Assembly (NCBI RefSeq): GCF_013823385.1
Contig: NZ_PNMA01000035.1
Location: 1-35,374, forward strand
Length of the DNA stretch: 35,374 bases
Direction of reading: 5' to 3'
Source of the DNA: Hyphomonas sp.
GTDB taxonomy: Bacteria > Pseudomonadota > Alphaproteobacteria > Caulobacterales > Hyphomonadaceae
The stretch's first letter is position 1. Each line of letters begins with the position of its first letter. The notes under the pieces were generated by a model. That model had not been told where the DNA came from, did not search any database, and was given only the letters and a program-made list of their open reading frames with translations. The translations under genes and the position numbers were made by a program. Positions 1 through 7,535 of this stretch are shown here, piece after piece.

Positions 1-410
1 CCGCGGCGCGCTCGCCAAAGGGTAGAGCATACCGGCGGCGGTAGGAATGCCCGTCGGAAGCGCTTGTTGGCAAATGCCGAACTTGACAGAGAGATTCGGA
101 AGAAAGCCGCCGCGGGAAAGTGGTAGAGTCCTCGCGCAAACGCGCCTTCATTGAGCATGTCGTCAGCGAGACCGGCGTATCTGAACGCCGGGCCTGCCGT
201 CTGTTGAAGCAGTATCGTTCGACCCGGCGCCGCAAGCCCTGACGCGCGAAGGATCAGGAGGCGCTGCTCCGTGTCATCCCCGAGCCGACAACCCGCAATG
301 GCGGCCAGGGCTACAAGCGGATCAACGGGCCATTGCGAGCCGACGGATGGCGCGTGAACGGCAAGCGTGTGACGCGCATCTGGCACCGCGAGGATCTGAA
401 AGTTCTGTGA
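1..410 (+). pseudogene. IS3-family transposase remnant (end of orfA and N-terminal part of orfB)
   Basis: Around 46-126 the plus strand encodes the end of an IS3-type orfA (reading ...RKKAAAGKW, stop at 124-126). An orfB-like reading frame runs from 120 in a frame overlapping that end (SRKRAFIEHVVSETGVSERR) but is broken by an in-frame TGA at 240-242. The same frame continues to 410 with the typical IS3 orfB segment GYKRI...LRADGWRVNGKRV...REDLKVL. No DDE catalytic core follows, because the sequence changes at about 411 to a piece of a different IS3 element. The element is therefore dead and truncated on the right; its left part lies outside the window or is degraded. A related remnant in the same orientation is at 34732-35157. 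Confidence 0.75.
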
Positions 411-412
411 TA

Positions 413-493
413 GCATGCGCCCCCGAATCCAGGCGCTGCCCTCTGTGGTCAGTCGGCCTGACGAGCGATGGTCAACGGATCTTGCCCGCCTCT
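413..493 (+). repeat. 81-bp copy of an IS3 orfB fragment, identical to 7849-7929
   Basis: These 81 bases read identically to 7849-7929, inside the orfB pseudogene of the IS3 element at 7131-8418. The segment starts with GCATGCGCCCCCGAATCCAG and ends with TTGCCCGCCTCT. It covers the part of orfB just before and around the first catalytic Asp (ERWSTDLARL). It abuts a different IS3 remnant on its left (ending at 410) and unique sequence on its right, so it is an isolated scar of recombination. Identity over the full length suggests the duplication is recent. Confidence 0.9.
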
Positions 494-550
494 CCGCGAG
501 CTTCTGCCGTGGAACTGGAAACAAGCCCAGGATGTACAGGAGGTAGGTGA

Positions 551-778
551 ATGCAGCTGAACAAGATCTCGGCAATCTGGACGCTTGCCCATGTCGCCGC
601 CGAACTGGGCGAAGATGAAGACTGGTTGCTCGACATCATCGGCGAAATGGAAACCGAAGATGGTGTCATCCGGGTCTATGGTCCGCCGCTCAGCGAAGAC
701 GGAACCATTGCGTTCTCTGCGTTCGGTGTCGAAAACCTCAGAAGCCGTATCGACATCCACAAAGCCAATCGGAGCTGA
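551..778 (+). CDS. small acidic protein of unknown function (75 aa)
   Basis: The ATG at 551 is preceded by a strong ribosome binding site (GGAGGT at about 539-544, spacing about 6). The 75-residue product is soluble-looking and rich in Asp/Glu (segment LGEDEDWLLDIIGEMETEDG), with no signal peptide, membrane segment or Cys motif. I do not recognise the family. A 10-bp perfect inverted repeat 34 nt after the stop looks like its terminator, which supports a real single-gene unit. It lies between IS3 scars on its left and the convergent copB gene on its right. The sequence immediately upstream is IS debris, so its original promoter may be lost. Confidence 0.6.
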   Translation: MQLNKISAIWTLAHVAAELGEDEDWLLDIIGEMETEDGVIRVYGPPLSEDGTIAFSAFGVENLRSRIDIHKANRS

Positions 779-812
779 CCGCGTCCCTGGCCGGATGCTT
801 ACCAATCAACAG

Positions 813-840
813 CGGCTCAGCGAAATCTTCCGCTGAGCCG
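813..840. terminator. hairpin between convergent genes
   Basis: CGGCTCAGCG (813-822), an 8-nt loop, then CGCTGAGCCG (831-840) form a perfect 10-bp stem. It sits between the small gene ending at 778 (plus strand) and copB ending at 912 (minus strand), so it could terminate both. Neither side has a strong T-run, so efficiency is uncertain. Confidence 0.6.
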
Positions 841-911
841 TAAAGTCTTTGGTTGTGCTGATGCAGCCCCGGTAAGATGGCGCTGAGCGCAAGGGTCAAA
901 TCGCGACGTTG

Positions 912-1607
912 TTAGAACATGGTCCGCAAACCGATCTTGAACAGGGTCTCATCAGCATCTCCGGTTTCCATTTGCTGAAAATCTGCGGTATCCCCATAGG
1001 CTTCCTTGTAAGCAAGCGCGACATATGGCGCGAACCCGCGGGTGAATTCATAGCGCAGTTGCGCGCTATACTCAGCCGTCGATAGTCCGGAGCCAATCTG
1101 ACGGGACGGATCGTCTTCGGCGTAGAAGTCCAGCGCGATACCGGGTTCGAGGATCAGGCGTTGAGTGAACAGAAGCTCGCCGGTCGCTTCAAACCGGGCG
1201 CTAAGGTCGCCGCTGGAAGAAACAAAGGCTGCTGCATCTACTTCAAAGAAATAGGGCGCAAGGCCCTGCAGCCCGATGACGCCATAGGATTCGCCTTTGG
1301 GTTCAAGATCGTATCGCACACCAAACTGGGCGTCCCAAAACTTTGAAATGTAGCGAGAATACAGCGCTTGCACTTCAGCATCCTCGAAGTCGCCATCGGC
1401 AAACTCGCCCTCAGTTTTCCACCAGAAGCGATTATAGTCTCCGCCAACCCAACCTTGGGCATCCCATTCGCCGACTGCTTCATCGTCAATCTTGGTGATA
1501 TCGGCTTCGATGAGCGTGTAGTTGTAGATCGGGTCGCCTTCGGCAGCGAGGACGGGCAGGGCGGTCGCCATAGCGAGCGCACCTGCAAGCAGGATTCTAG
1601 GTTTCAT
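912..1607 (-). CDS. copB: CopB outer-membrane copper resistance protein
   Basis: The 231-residue product fits the CopB/PcoB family: a signal peptide (cleavage after PVLAA), the conserved start of the barrel (DAQGWVGGDYNRFWWKTEGE), alternating beta-strand segments (YLEP..GLQGLAPYFFEVDAAAF, LRYEFTRGFAPYVALAY) and a C-terminal Phe typical of outer-membrane barrels. CopB works with CopA in periplasmic copper tolerance. It lacks the Met/His-rich N-terminal region of longer CopB proteins such as the second copy at 30683. The start ATG at 1607 has AAGGA about 8 nt upstream. It lies 21 nt downstream of copA on the same strand, so the two genes form an operon. Confidence 0.92.
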   Translation of the reverse strand: MKPRILLAGALAMATALPVLAAEGDPIYNYTLIEADITKIDDEAVGEWDAQGWVGGDYNRFWWKTEGEFADGDFEDAEVQALYSRYISKFWDAQFGVRYDLEPKGESYGVIGLQGLAPYFFEVDAAAFVSSSGDLSARFEATGELLFTQRLILEPGIALDFYAEDDPSRQIGSGLSTAEYSAQLRYEFTRGFAPYVALAYKEAYGDTADFQQMETGDADETLFKIGLRTMF

Positions 1608-1628
1608 CTATCTTATCCTTGTAGGTGT

Positions 1629-3230
1629 TTATTGCTGGACGCCGCCGATGACGTCGACTTGTCGAAACATGCCCGTCGCTGCGTGTTGGAGAATGTGGCA
1701 GTGGAACGCCCAGGACCCCGTTGCATCAACGGTTACATCTGCTGAGATGGTCTCACCTGGGCCGATTGTGATTGTGTGCTTGCGAGGCGCCATGTCGCCC
1801 TCGCCATTCACCAGATCCATCCATAAACCATGCAGGTGCATTGGGTGCTCCATCATGGTTTCGTTCTTGAAAGTAATGCGGACACGCTCACCGTAACTGA
1901 ATTCTAGCGGGCCGGCATCGCCAAACTTCACATCATTGATCGACCAGAAATACCGTTCCATGTTGCCTGTGAGGCGCAGCTCGACCTCGCGGTCCGGAGC
2001 CCGCCGGTCTGAATATGGAGAGAGCGCGCGAAGATCGGCGTAGGACAGTACTTTCGGTCCGTGGTCCATCTTGGACATGTCGTCATGTCCGGCATGAGCA
2101 TCTGTGCTCATTTCATCGGCCATACCGCTCATGTTGACCGCGTTGCCTTCAGCCATCGCGCCGTGGTCGCTATGGCCGTCGCCCATCGCCGCCATTGTCA
2201 GCTCGGGTCGAGGGCCGAGTTTCGGGATTTCAGCTGCTGCGCCAGGGATTTCGCTCAACGTACCGCGGGCATAGCCTGACCGGTCCTTTGCGGCGGCGAA
2301 GATCGTGTAGGATTGGCCGGCTTCGGGCTCTACGATGACATCGAAGGTTTCGGCGATTGCAATGGGGAATTCATCAACAGCGACGGGCTCGATGTTCTGA
2401 CCATCGGCCTGGACGACGGTCATTTTGAGGCCTGGAATCTTGACGTCGAAATAGGTCATGGCAGCAGCGTTGATGAACCGTAGCCGGACTTTCTCGCCGG
2501 GTTCGAAAAGACCGCTCCAGTTGTCTTCGGGCGTTTCACCGTTCACCAGAAATGAGTAGCCGGATATATCGACTATATCCGTCGGATCCATGCGCATCCG
2601 GCCCCAAGCCAAGCGTTCCTCAATGACGTCTGTTTTTTCGTCGCCCTCGGCATTTGTCCAATCACGCCAGAGGTCGAAAACGGTGCGCCGATTGTAATTA
2701 TAATAGTTCGAACGCTTCTTGAGATTGGCCAGCGCCTTGTATGGGCTCTCGTTCAGCCAGTCGGCGAGAATGATGACATGCTCGCGATCATATTCGAACG
2801 GGTCCGCCTCTGCCGGTTCGATTATGATTGGCGCAAAGACGCCCTCCTGTTCCTGCAGCGCGGAGTGTCCGTGATACCAGTAGGTGCCGGACTGGTTGGC
2901 GGTAAAATTGTAGGTGTAGGTTTCGCCAGGCGCGATGCCGTCAAAACTAATACCCGGGACGCCATCCATATCGGCCTGGAGAATAATGCCGTGCCAGTGA
3001 AGGGAAGTGTCGACATCCAGTGTGTTGGTGACATTGATGGTGACGTCTTCGCCTTCACGTAGACGCAGCAAGGGGCCGGGGCTCGTCCCGTTGATGCTGA
3101 TCCCTTTTAGGGTCTTGCCATCAACGGTGCGTTCGAACTGGTCGATCTCCAGATTATAGACATCTGCTAAGGCGGCAGGCGCGATCAAAGCGCTTGTCGC
3201 GATGAGCAGTCCGGCGAGTTTGGAACGCAT
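1629..3230 (-). CDS. copA: CopA periplasmic multicopper oxidase
   Basis: CopA-type multicopper oxidase (533 aa), which oxidises and sequesters Cu(I) in the periplasm. Three cupredoxin domains are recognisable. Copper ligands are visible as HWHG (residues 78-81), YWYHGH (to 122) and, near the C-terminus, HPMHLHG and HCHILQH...GMF, which supplies type 1 and type 3 sites. A Met/His-rich stretch (about residues 325-380, with motifs such as MSGMADEM and HAGHDDMSKMDHG) precedes the third domain, as in Cu-resistance CopA. I chose ATG 3230 because AAGGAG lies about 8 nt upstream and a signal peptide follows (MRSKLAGLLIATSALIAPAA); the open frame extends to 3590 without support. The signal looks Sec-type, without the twin arginine common in CopA. 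Confidence 0.93.
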   Translation of the reverse strand: MRSKLAGLLIATSALIAPAALADVYNLEIDQFERTVDGKTLKGISINGTSPGPLLRLREGEDVTINVTNTLDVDTSLHWHGIILQADMDGVPGISFDGIAPGETYTYNFTANQSGTYWYHGHSALQEQEGVFAPIIIEPAEADPFEYDREHVIILADWLNESPYKALANLKKRSNYYNYNRRTVFDLWRDWTNAEGDEKTDVIEERLAWGRMRMDPTDIVDISGYSFLVNGETPEDNWSGLFEPGEKVRLRFINAAAMTYFDVKIPGLKMTVVQADGQNIEPVAVDEFPIAIAETFDVIVEPEAGQSYTIFAAAKDRSGYARGTLSEIPGAAAEIPKLGPRPELTMAAMGDGHSDHGAMAEGNAVNMSGMADEMSTDAHAGHDDMSKMDHGPKVLSYADLRALSPYSDRRAPDREVELRLTGNMERYFWSINDVKFGDAGPLEFSYGERVRITFKNETMMEHPMHLHGLWMDLVNGEGDMAPRKHTITIGPGETISADVTVDATGSWAFHCHILQHAATGMFRQVDVIGGVQQ

Positions 3231-3364
3231 GATGTTCTCCTTCTGGCGTTGGACGCCTTTAGAATTGGGAGGGGGGAGCGGCGCCCTTGTCGGATAGTTA
3301 CGCGGCCTGGCCATACATCCCTTGTGCTCCCTTGGGGTATAAGGCGCGACACTTTTGCGAGCCG

Positions 3365-3844
3365 TCACCAACGCATCGCGCTTTTTAGCCAGGCAAAGGT
3401 TAGGCTGGGGAGGATCAGCCACTGCAGGAGCGGCGAAACCCCGGTCTCGAGCGGCCCGATTGTGGGCATGGTTTCGCGGTAAGCCCAGCTTTCGCGGACC
3501 GAGATATTCAGCCATTCGCTGAACACCGTGTAGGCCAATCCAAACAGAACGCTCAGACCTGCAACGCGCCAATAGTGTGTGTTTGGCCATCCGCCGCGGC
3601 TGGTGATGAGCCAGGCGATCGACACCGAGAATGCGGCGATTAAGACATCGCCAAGGGTGCAGTGTGCGATCGCGAACGCGATCTCGGACCGCGTCCCATC
3701 AATCCAGATCGTGTAAAGCGGCGCGTGGGCGATTTCCCAAACCAGATTAGAGACTGCGATAATCAGAGTGTAGGCGAACAGGAACTGCACCAATCGCCGG
3801 TTCGGAGCGGCGGGGGTCGTCAGCCTATCCATTTCTTGCGTCAT
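3365..3844 (-). CDS. integral membrane protein of unknown function next to copA
   Basis: From ATG 3844 the product is 159 residues with about four hydrophobic segments (LVQFLFAYTLIIAVSNLVW, VLIAAFSVSIAWLI, VAGLSVLFGLAYTVF, LLQWLILPSLTFAWL). A TTG at 3877 would add 11 residues with no better start signal. I do not know a defined function. Proteins of this general look sit beside copper genes in Alphaproteobacteria. It ends 134 nt upstream of copA on the same strand, so co-transcription is possible, but copA may also have its own promoter in that gap. It is divergent from the sigma/anti-sigma operon at 4043. Confidence 0.6.
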   Translation of the reverse strand: MTQEMDRLTTPAAPNRRLVQFLFAYTLIIAVSNLVWEIAHAPLYTIWIDGTRSEIAFAIAHCTLGDVLIAAFSVSIAWLITSRGGWPNTHYWRVAGLSVLFGLAYTVFSEWLNISVRESWAYRETMPTIGPLETGVSPLLQWLILPSLTFAWLKSAMRW

Positions 3845-4042
3845 TGGCGTCTCTTGCGAAAGTGCGACGAGTGCCAATCTCTACGTGACCACAGCTGCAA
3901 TCCCTCACATGTGGTTCGCCATTATCAGGTGCGCGATCGATGCATATTGACTTTAATCGATGTTTTTGAGGGCGCGCGTCTGCCGCTGCGTAGAAAGCAA
4001 TACGTAGACCTCCCTATTTTTGCTTTTCAAAAGGAGAGTGCC

Positions 4043-4360
4043 ATGAAAAATGACATAGACGCGCTCATTCACGATCTTAAGTCCGAGCCGCTTGATCGCG
4101 ACCTGCAAAATCTCGAAGCCGAGGTGTGGGAGCGGATTGATGAGGGTAGATCAATAGGACTTAATACGTCGACCGGCGCAGTGGCCGCGGTTGGACGCTT
4201 TTTTGCGACACCTGCGATGAGCCGAACCGCAGCTGTTGCGTTGGCTGTTGCGATCGGCTTTGTGGTCGGATTGTTCGGCGCGCCGAGCCCGTCCTATTCG
4301 AGCGGCCTTTCTGTCTTCTCGATTGATGCCCCATATGCGCCTTCGAGACTTCTGAGGTAA
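4043..4360 (+). CDS. CnrY-like membrane anti-sigma factor
   Basis: The 105-residue product has a charged N-terminal cytoplasmic part of about 70 residues (LIHDLKSEPLDRDLQNLEAEVWERID), one membrane segment (AAVALAVAIGFVVGLFG) and a short periplasmic tail. This is the topology of CnrY/NccY anti-sigma factors. ATG 4043 has AAGGAG 7 nt upstream; the open frame extends to 3662 but lacks support there. It is first in an operon followed 8 nt later by a CnrX-like sensor and then by an ECF sigma factor, the same order as cnrYXH. By analogy it would hold the sigma factor at the membrane until the sensor binds metal. Sequence similarity to known CnrY is not assessable by eye, so the call rests largely on size, topology and neighbours. 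Confidence 0.72.
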   Translation: MKNDIDALIHDLKSEPLDRDLQNLEAEVWERIDEGRSIGLNTSTGAVAAVGRFFATPAMSRTAAVALAVAIGFVVGLFGAPSPSYSSGLSVFSIDAPYAPSRLLR

Positions 4361-4368
4361 GATGAACA

Positions 4369-4803
4369 ATGAAACTTGAACACTGGATCGTCGTGGTCTT
4401 CCTGGCACTGTGCGCGGGCATGACCGGCGTATTTGTCGCTGGAAGCTGGTCTGCGACACATCCGGTCGAAACCCCTTCTAGTCTGCATGAGCTAGTCCAT
4501 CACGATTTGGATCTGTCAGCCGAACAGGAAGCGGAACTCGAACTCATAGAACGCCGCTTCGCTGCTAGAAAGGTTGAATTGGGACAGAATCTTCGTACGG
4601 CCAATCTCGCGCTCGCTAAAGCGATGGATGCCGATAAATCCTATTCGCCGACAGTTCAGGCGGCGATTGGTGAAATCCATACAGCCATGGGGGAGCTGCA
4701 AAAAGTCACTATCGAGCATGTATTTGAGATGCGTGAGATCCTTACCGAGGAACAAGCAATCGTCTTTGACGCTGAAGTTGTTCGAGCACTGACGGAGCTT
4801 TAG
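4369..4803 (+). CDS. CnrX-like periplasmic heavy-metal sensor
   Basis: The 144-residue protein has an N-terminal membrane anchor (IVVVFLALCAGMTGVFVAG) and a largely helical periplasmic domain (residues about 38-144). It carries the family pattern LHELVHHDLDLSAEQEAELELIE and a C-terminal HVFEMREILTEEQ. In CnrX, His and Glu residues in these helices plus a Met bind Ni or Co; HELVHHDLD and HVFEM offer comparable ligands. Ligand binding would release CnrY from the sigma factor. GAGG overlaps the end of the upstream gene and serves as RBS, suggesting translational coupling. The metal could be copper, given the neighbours, or Co/Ni; the sequence does not decide. Confidence 0.78.
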   Translation: MKLEHWIVVVFLALCAGMTGVFVAGSWSATHPVETPSSLHELVHHDLDLSAEQEAELELIERRFAARKVELGQNLRTANLALAKAMDADKSYSPTVQAAIGEIHTAMGELQKVTIEHVFEMREILTEEQAIVFDAEVVRALTEL

Positions 4804-4813
4804 AGATACACAA

Positions 4814-5383
4814 GTGCGCGACACGGAGCGAACAGATGCAGAGCTTGCTGTAGCCGCAGCGGGGGGCGAGGAACGCGCTTTCACCGAGCTTATGCGCCGT
4901 TACAAAGAACCGCTCTATCGCTATGTTCACCGCTCGATGCGAGGCAATGAAGATGCTTATGATGTGCTGCAGGATGCCTTTGCCGCAGCTTGGCGTTCGA
5001 TTGATCGCTATGATCCGTCGCGAAAATTCTCGACCTGGATCTACCACATTGCGCTAAATAAAATCCGTGATCACGGTCGCAAACGCGCCGTGCGAAGCTT
5101 TTTCTTTCAAGCCGCACCGCTTGAGAGCCCGGATCGACCTGACATTGCTGACCATTCGCAGAACGTTCAAGATGATTATGAACACCGCGATGAGCTCAAC
5201 CGCGTTTCCAAACTGGTCGACGATCTGCCAGAAAAACTGAGGCGAGCCTTTGCGCTGCAGGTCCTTCAGGACATGCCTCAAAGCGAAGTGGCCGAGATTT
5301 TGGGCGTGAGCATCAAGGCTGTGGAGACAAGGGTCTACCGCGCCCGGAAAGTCTTGCAGGAGCAGATGGATAAGCTCGGCTAA
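4814..5383 (+). CDS. ECF sigma-70 factor, CnrH-like
   Basis: The 189-residue protein has sigma region 2 (residues about 25-90: RAFTELMRRYKEPLYRYVHR, DAYDVLQDAFAAAWRSIDRY, FSTWIYHIALNKIRDH) and region 4 (about 130-185: LPEKLRRAFALQVLQDMPQSEVAEILGVSIKAVETRVYRAR). There is no extra C-terminal domain. The start is GTG at 4814, 10 nt after the sensor gene, without a clear ribosome binding site, so coupled translation is likely. It would direct RNA polymerase to metal-resistance promoters, possibly of this operon and the cop genes. Its stop codon (381-383 of the 5 kb position) overlaps that of the convergent exporter gene by four bases. Confidence 0.9.
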   Translation: MRDTERTDAELAVAAAGGEERAFTELMRRYKEPLYRYVHRSMRGNEDAYDVLQDAFAAAWRSIDRYDPSRKFSTWIYHIALNKIRDHGRKRAVRSFFFQAAPLESPDRPDIADHSQNVQDDYEHRDELNRVSKLVDDLPEKLRRAFALQVLQDMPQSEVAEILGVSIKAVETRVYRARKVLQEQMDKLG

Positions 5384-6375
5384 ATCCCTTTTTCAGAAGG
5401 CGCGGCGGATAAGGGATCGGCTTTCGGGCGTGATGCGAGATAGACTCCGATGGCGGCGAGCGCGCCGCCGCCCATGACATTGAGGGTCAGGGGTTCGGAG
5501 AAGAACAGCGCACCTACCGAGATGCCAATGATCGGAACAAGGAAACTGAAGGCCGCCGCTTTGGAGACGTCCAGCGTCTGGAGAGTCACTTGCCACAACC
5601 AATAGGCGAGCGCCGTGCCGGGCAAAGCAAGACCAAGAAGCGAGATGACAAATTGCGGCGACCAATCGATGGTTTCTGGGGATTCTGTCGCGAGGGCCAA
5701 AACCGAAAGCGGGATCGCTCCGATCAAAAGCTGGAGTCCCATCGCCATCGCAGGGTCGACGCGCGTTGACAGCGACTTAATCGCGATATTGCCGACAGCG
5801 ACGCCGCTGGTTGCCATAATGACAAGAACCTGGCCGAAGGCCGTTGATCCCCCGCCTGCGGCCAACACGCGCGGCATCGCGATGAGCGCCACGCCACCGA
5901 CGCCGAGGCAAAGCCCGTACCAGCCAACCGGACCAAGACGTTCGCGCAGAAATATAACCGCGAGCAAGGCAGCGATCAGCGGCTGGAGGCTTTCTATCAC
6001 TGTGGCGAGGCCGGGCGAAACAAACTCGGCAGCGTGAAACATGCCGAAGTAGCCAATGCCTGTCATCCCTAGGCCCGCCAGCGTGATCCAGCCCCATACG
6101 ATCCAACCGGCCGGCCACGCGGTTCGGCGGAGTCTGGCCACGCCCATCAACACTGCGCCGGCCAGAATAGCCCGCAGCGCTGCGAAGGTGAGGTGCGGTG
6201 CAAAATCGAGCCCCAGGGTGATGAGCGGATAGCAGGAGGCCCATAGGACCATCACGATGGCTGCGAGAATGCGGGGGCTGACAAACAAACCAGGGCTCCG
6301 GTGAAGCAATTGCGAGACTGGAGCCGATTCTGAGGGCGCCGCCTGAGTGCTGCGTAATACGTTGCAACGACCCAA
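5380..6375 (-). CDS. EamA/DMT-family inner-membrane exporter
   Basis: The product (about 300-331 aa) has ten hydrophobic segments in two repeated halves, typical of the EamA drug/metabolite transporter family. Examples are ILAAIVMVLWASCYPLI, TFAALRAILAGAVLM, YFGMFHAAEFVSPGLATVI and the second-half equivalent ALAYWLWQVTLQTLDVSKA. Substrate is not predictable. The start is uncertain: the frame opens with TTG at 6375 close to an AAGGG, no ATG is available before the first membrane segment, and a later TTG is possible. It is convergent with the ECF sigma gene and divergent from the Met/His-rich gene, whose start is only 39 nt from the 6375 start. Confidence 0.8.
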   Translation of the reverse strand: MGRCNVLRSTQAAPSESAPVSQLLHRSPGLFVSPRILAAIVMVLWASCYPLITLGLDFAPHLTFAALRAILAGAVLMGVARLRRTAWPAGWIVWGWITLAGLGMTGIGYFGMFHAAEFVSPGLATVIESLQPLIAALLAVIFLRERLGPVGWYGLCLGVGGVALIAMPRVLAAGGGSTAFGQVLVIMATSGVAVGNIAIKSLSTRVDPAMAMGLQLLIGAIPLSVLALATESPETIDWSPQFVISLLGLALPGTALAYWLWQVTLQTLDVSKAAAFSFLVPIIGISVGALFFSEPLTLNVMGGGALAAIGVYLASRPKADPLSAAPSEKGI

Positions 6376-6413
6376 AACCCTTGGGTGCTAAAACAGATAA
6401 AAGGATACCCCTG

Positions 6414-6863
6414 ATGAAACCGATTTGGATTGCCGCCGCAGCTCTCTTCGCGCTTTCGCCAATGGCGTTGGCTCAAGACAACCACGAGACGCATGATCAC
6501 AGCGAGCCCCCGGCTGCTGAAACAACAACAGACGCTGGCGACGCCAAGACCTGCATTGCTGGCCATGAAGGTATGGAAGGCTGCATGGAGAACATGGAAG
6601 GCAAAATGGCTGACAGCCCTATGATGGGCCATGGCGGTGATCATATGATGAGCGGCGATAACGTCATGATCGGTGAAGGCGGTATGGCGATGGACGAGCA
6701 TAACATGATGGAGCATGGCGCAGACGGCCACCAGATGTATGACGCATCCGCTGACCACGCGATGTCTGCTGAAGACTGTCAGGCCAAGCATGAAGCAATG
6801 GGCCATGATCCAGCTGAGCACTGCCCGATGATGACGAACGAAGAAGAGGCTGCCACAGAGTAA
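6414..6863 (+). CDS. secreted Met/His-rich putative metal-binding protein
   Basis: The product (149 aa) begins with a signal peptide (MKPIWIAAAALFALSPMALA, cleavage before Gln) and is then extremely rich in Met, His, Asp and Glu. Repeated clusters include MMGHGGDHMM, MAMDEHNMMEHG and HEAMGHDPAEHCPMM; only three or four Cys are present. Such composition suits periplasmic Cu(I)/Cu(II) sequestration. ATG 6414 has AAAGGA about 9 nt upstream; the open frame from 6381 has no support. Its position between the cop/cnr-like genes and the mobile elements suggests it belongs to the same metal block. I do not recognise a named family. Confidence 0.75.
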   Translation: MKPIWIAAAALFALSPMALAQDNHETHDHSEPPAAETTTDAGDAKTCIAGHEGMEGCMENMEGKMADSPMMGHGGDHMMSGDNVMIGEGGMAMDEHNMMEHGADGHQMYDASADHAMSAEDCQAKHEAMGHDPAEHCPMMTNEEEAATE

Positions 6864-6881
6864 GGCGTGTTCCGACGCCTT
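6862..6881 (+). terminator. hairpin at the end of the Met/His-rich gene
   Basis: AAGGCGT (6862-6868), a 6-nt loop and ACGCCTT (6875-6881) form a perfect 7-bp stem starting in the stop codon of the upstream gene. No T-run follows beyond TTGG, so this may be a weak or Rho-assisted terminator. Confidence 0.45.
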
Positions 6882-7063
6882 GGTCCATGGCCTTCGCGAT
6901 GCGCCCCCCCCTCAAAGCCTGCGAAGGCCGGGACCAAAAATGTTCGCCAAGGCAAACAATGAAGCAGACCGGGGTTTCGCCCCACCCCTCTCGCTCGATC
7001 TCGCTCTGACCTTGCCGCGCCCCATTCGTCCCCTCGGACGCGCCAAGCGAACCGGTTCACGCT
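6882..7063. other. intergenic stretch before the IS3 element
   Basis: The stretch begins with a C-run (6903-6909) and contains a segment resembling dispersed intergenic repeats (CTGCGAAGGCCGGGACC, 6918-6934). Short open frames on both strands here lack ribosome binding sites and domain features. I see no gene. Confidence 0.4.
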
Positions 7064-7165
7064 ATGATCTTGCCGATGATCATCTCCGCAGTCACCTTCT
7101 TGCTATCCGGCGTGTTTAATTACGCGATCGTGTATCGACCCAGCGAAAAACTGCGCAAGCCATAA
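7064..7165 (+). pseudogene. possible membrane-protein start cut off by the IS3 element
   Basis: The ATG at 7064 opens a hydrophobic stretch (MILPMIISAVTFLLSGVFNY) that looks like the first membrane helix or signal of a protein. The reading frame crosses the left end of the IS at 7131 and stops at 7163-7165 after 11 residues of IS-derived sequence. The rest of the gene is not found after the right IS end (8418), and there is no strong ribosome binding site, so the call is tentative. Confidence 0.35.
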
Positions 7166-7180
7166 GGAGTAAAATTGGCT

Positions 7181-7535
7181 ATGAGTGTGAGCATGGACGA
7201 CGAGATCAAACGCTGGACAGCGAAGCGTAGTGAGGTCGGCTGCGCCGCCGGTTCGATCAGCCTGGCCGAACGCGCTGGTGATGGACATCATCCAGGGCAA
7301 GACAACGGTTGCTGAAGCGAGCCGTGCATTCGACCTGGCTCATTCAGAGATCGAAGGCTGGGTTGAGGATGCGAAGAAAGGCATGGAGAACGCGCTGCGC
7401 GCCAATCCGCTCGACATCCGCGAACAATACGAGCGCCAGCTCAAGGACCTCCAGGATGCCTATGGAGAGGCGATGCTGGAACTGCGGACGCGAAAAAAGT
7501 ACCAGGCCCTGCTGGATGGGAAGGACGACACATGA
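7181..7535 (+). pseudogene. IS3 orfA, frame-disrupted near its start
   Basis: ATG 7181 (AAGGAG 11 nt upstream) starts MDDEIKRWTAKR, the usual beginning of this IS3 orfA type. About 40-50 nt of extra sequence and a frame change then separate it from the continuation ALVMDIIQGKTTVAEASRAF...EIEGWVEDAKKGMENALRA...REQYERQLKDLQDAYGEAMLELRTRKKYQALL, which is in another frame and ends at 7535. The helix-turn-helix and coiled-coil parts remain readable, but a single product cannot be made from the first ATG without frameshifting. Confidence 0.75.

Noticed and set aside
3231..3590. N-terminal extension of copA to 3590
   Set aside because: The extra 120 residues lack homology, precede a clear signal peptide and overlap the neighbouring membrane-protein gene; ATG 3230 has a good ribosome binding site.
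6880..7119. 79-codon frame between the Met/His-rich gene and the IS3 element
   Set aside because: No ribosome binding site or domain; it overlaps a low-complexity C-run and an intergenic repeat-like stretch.
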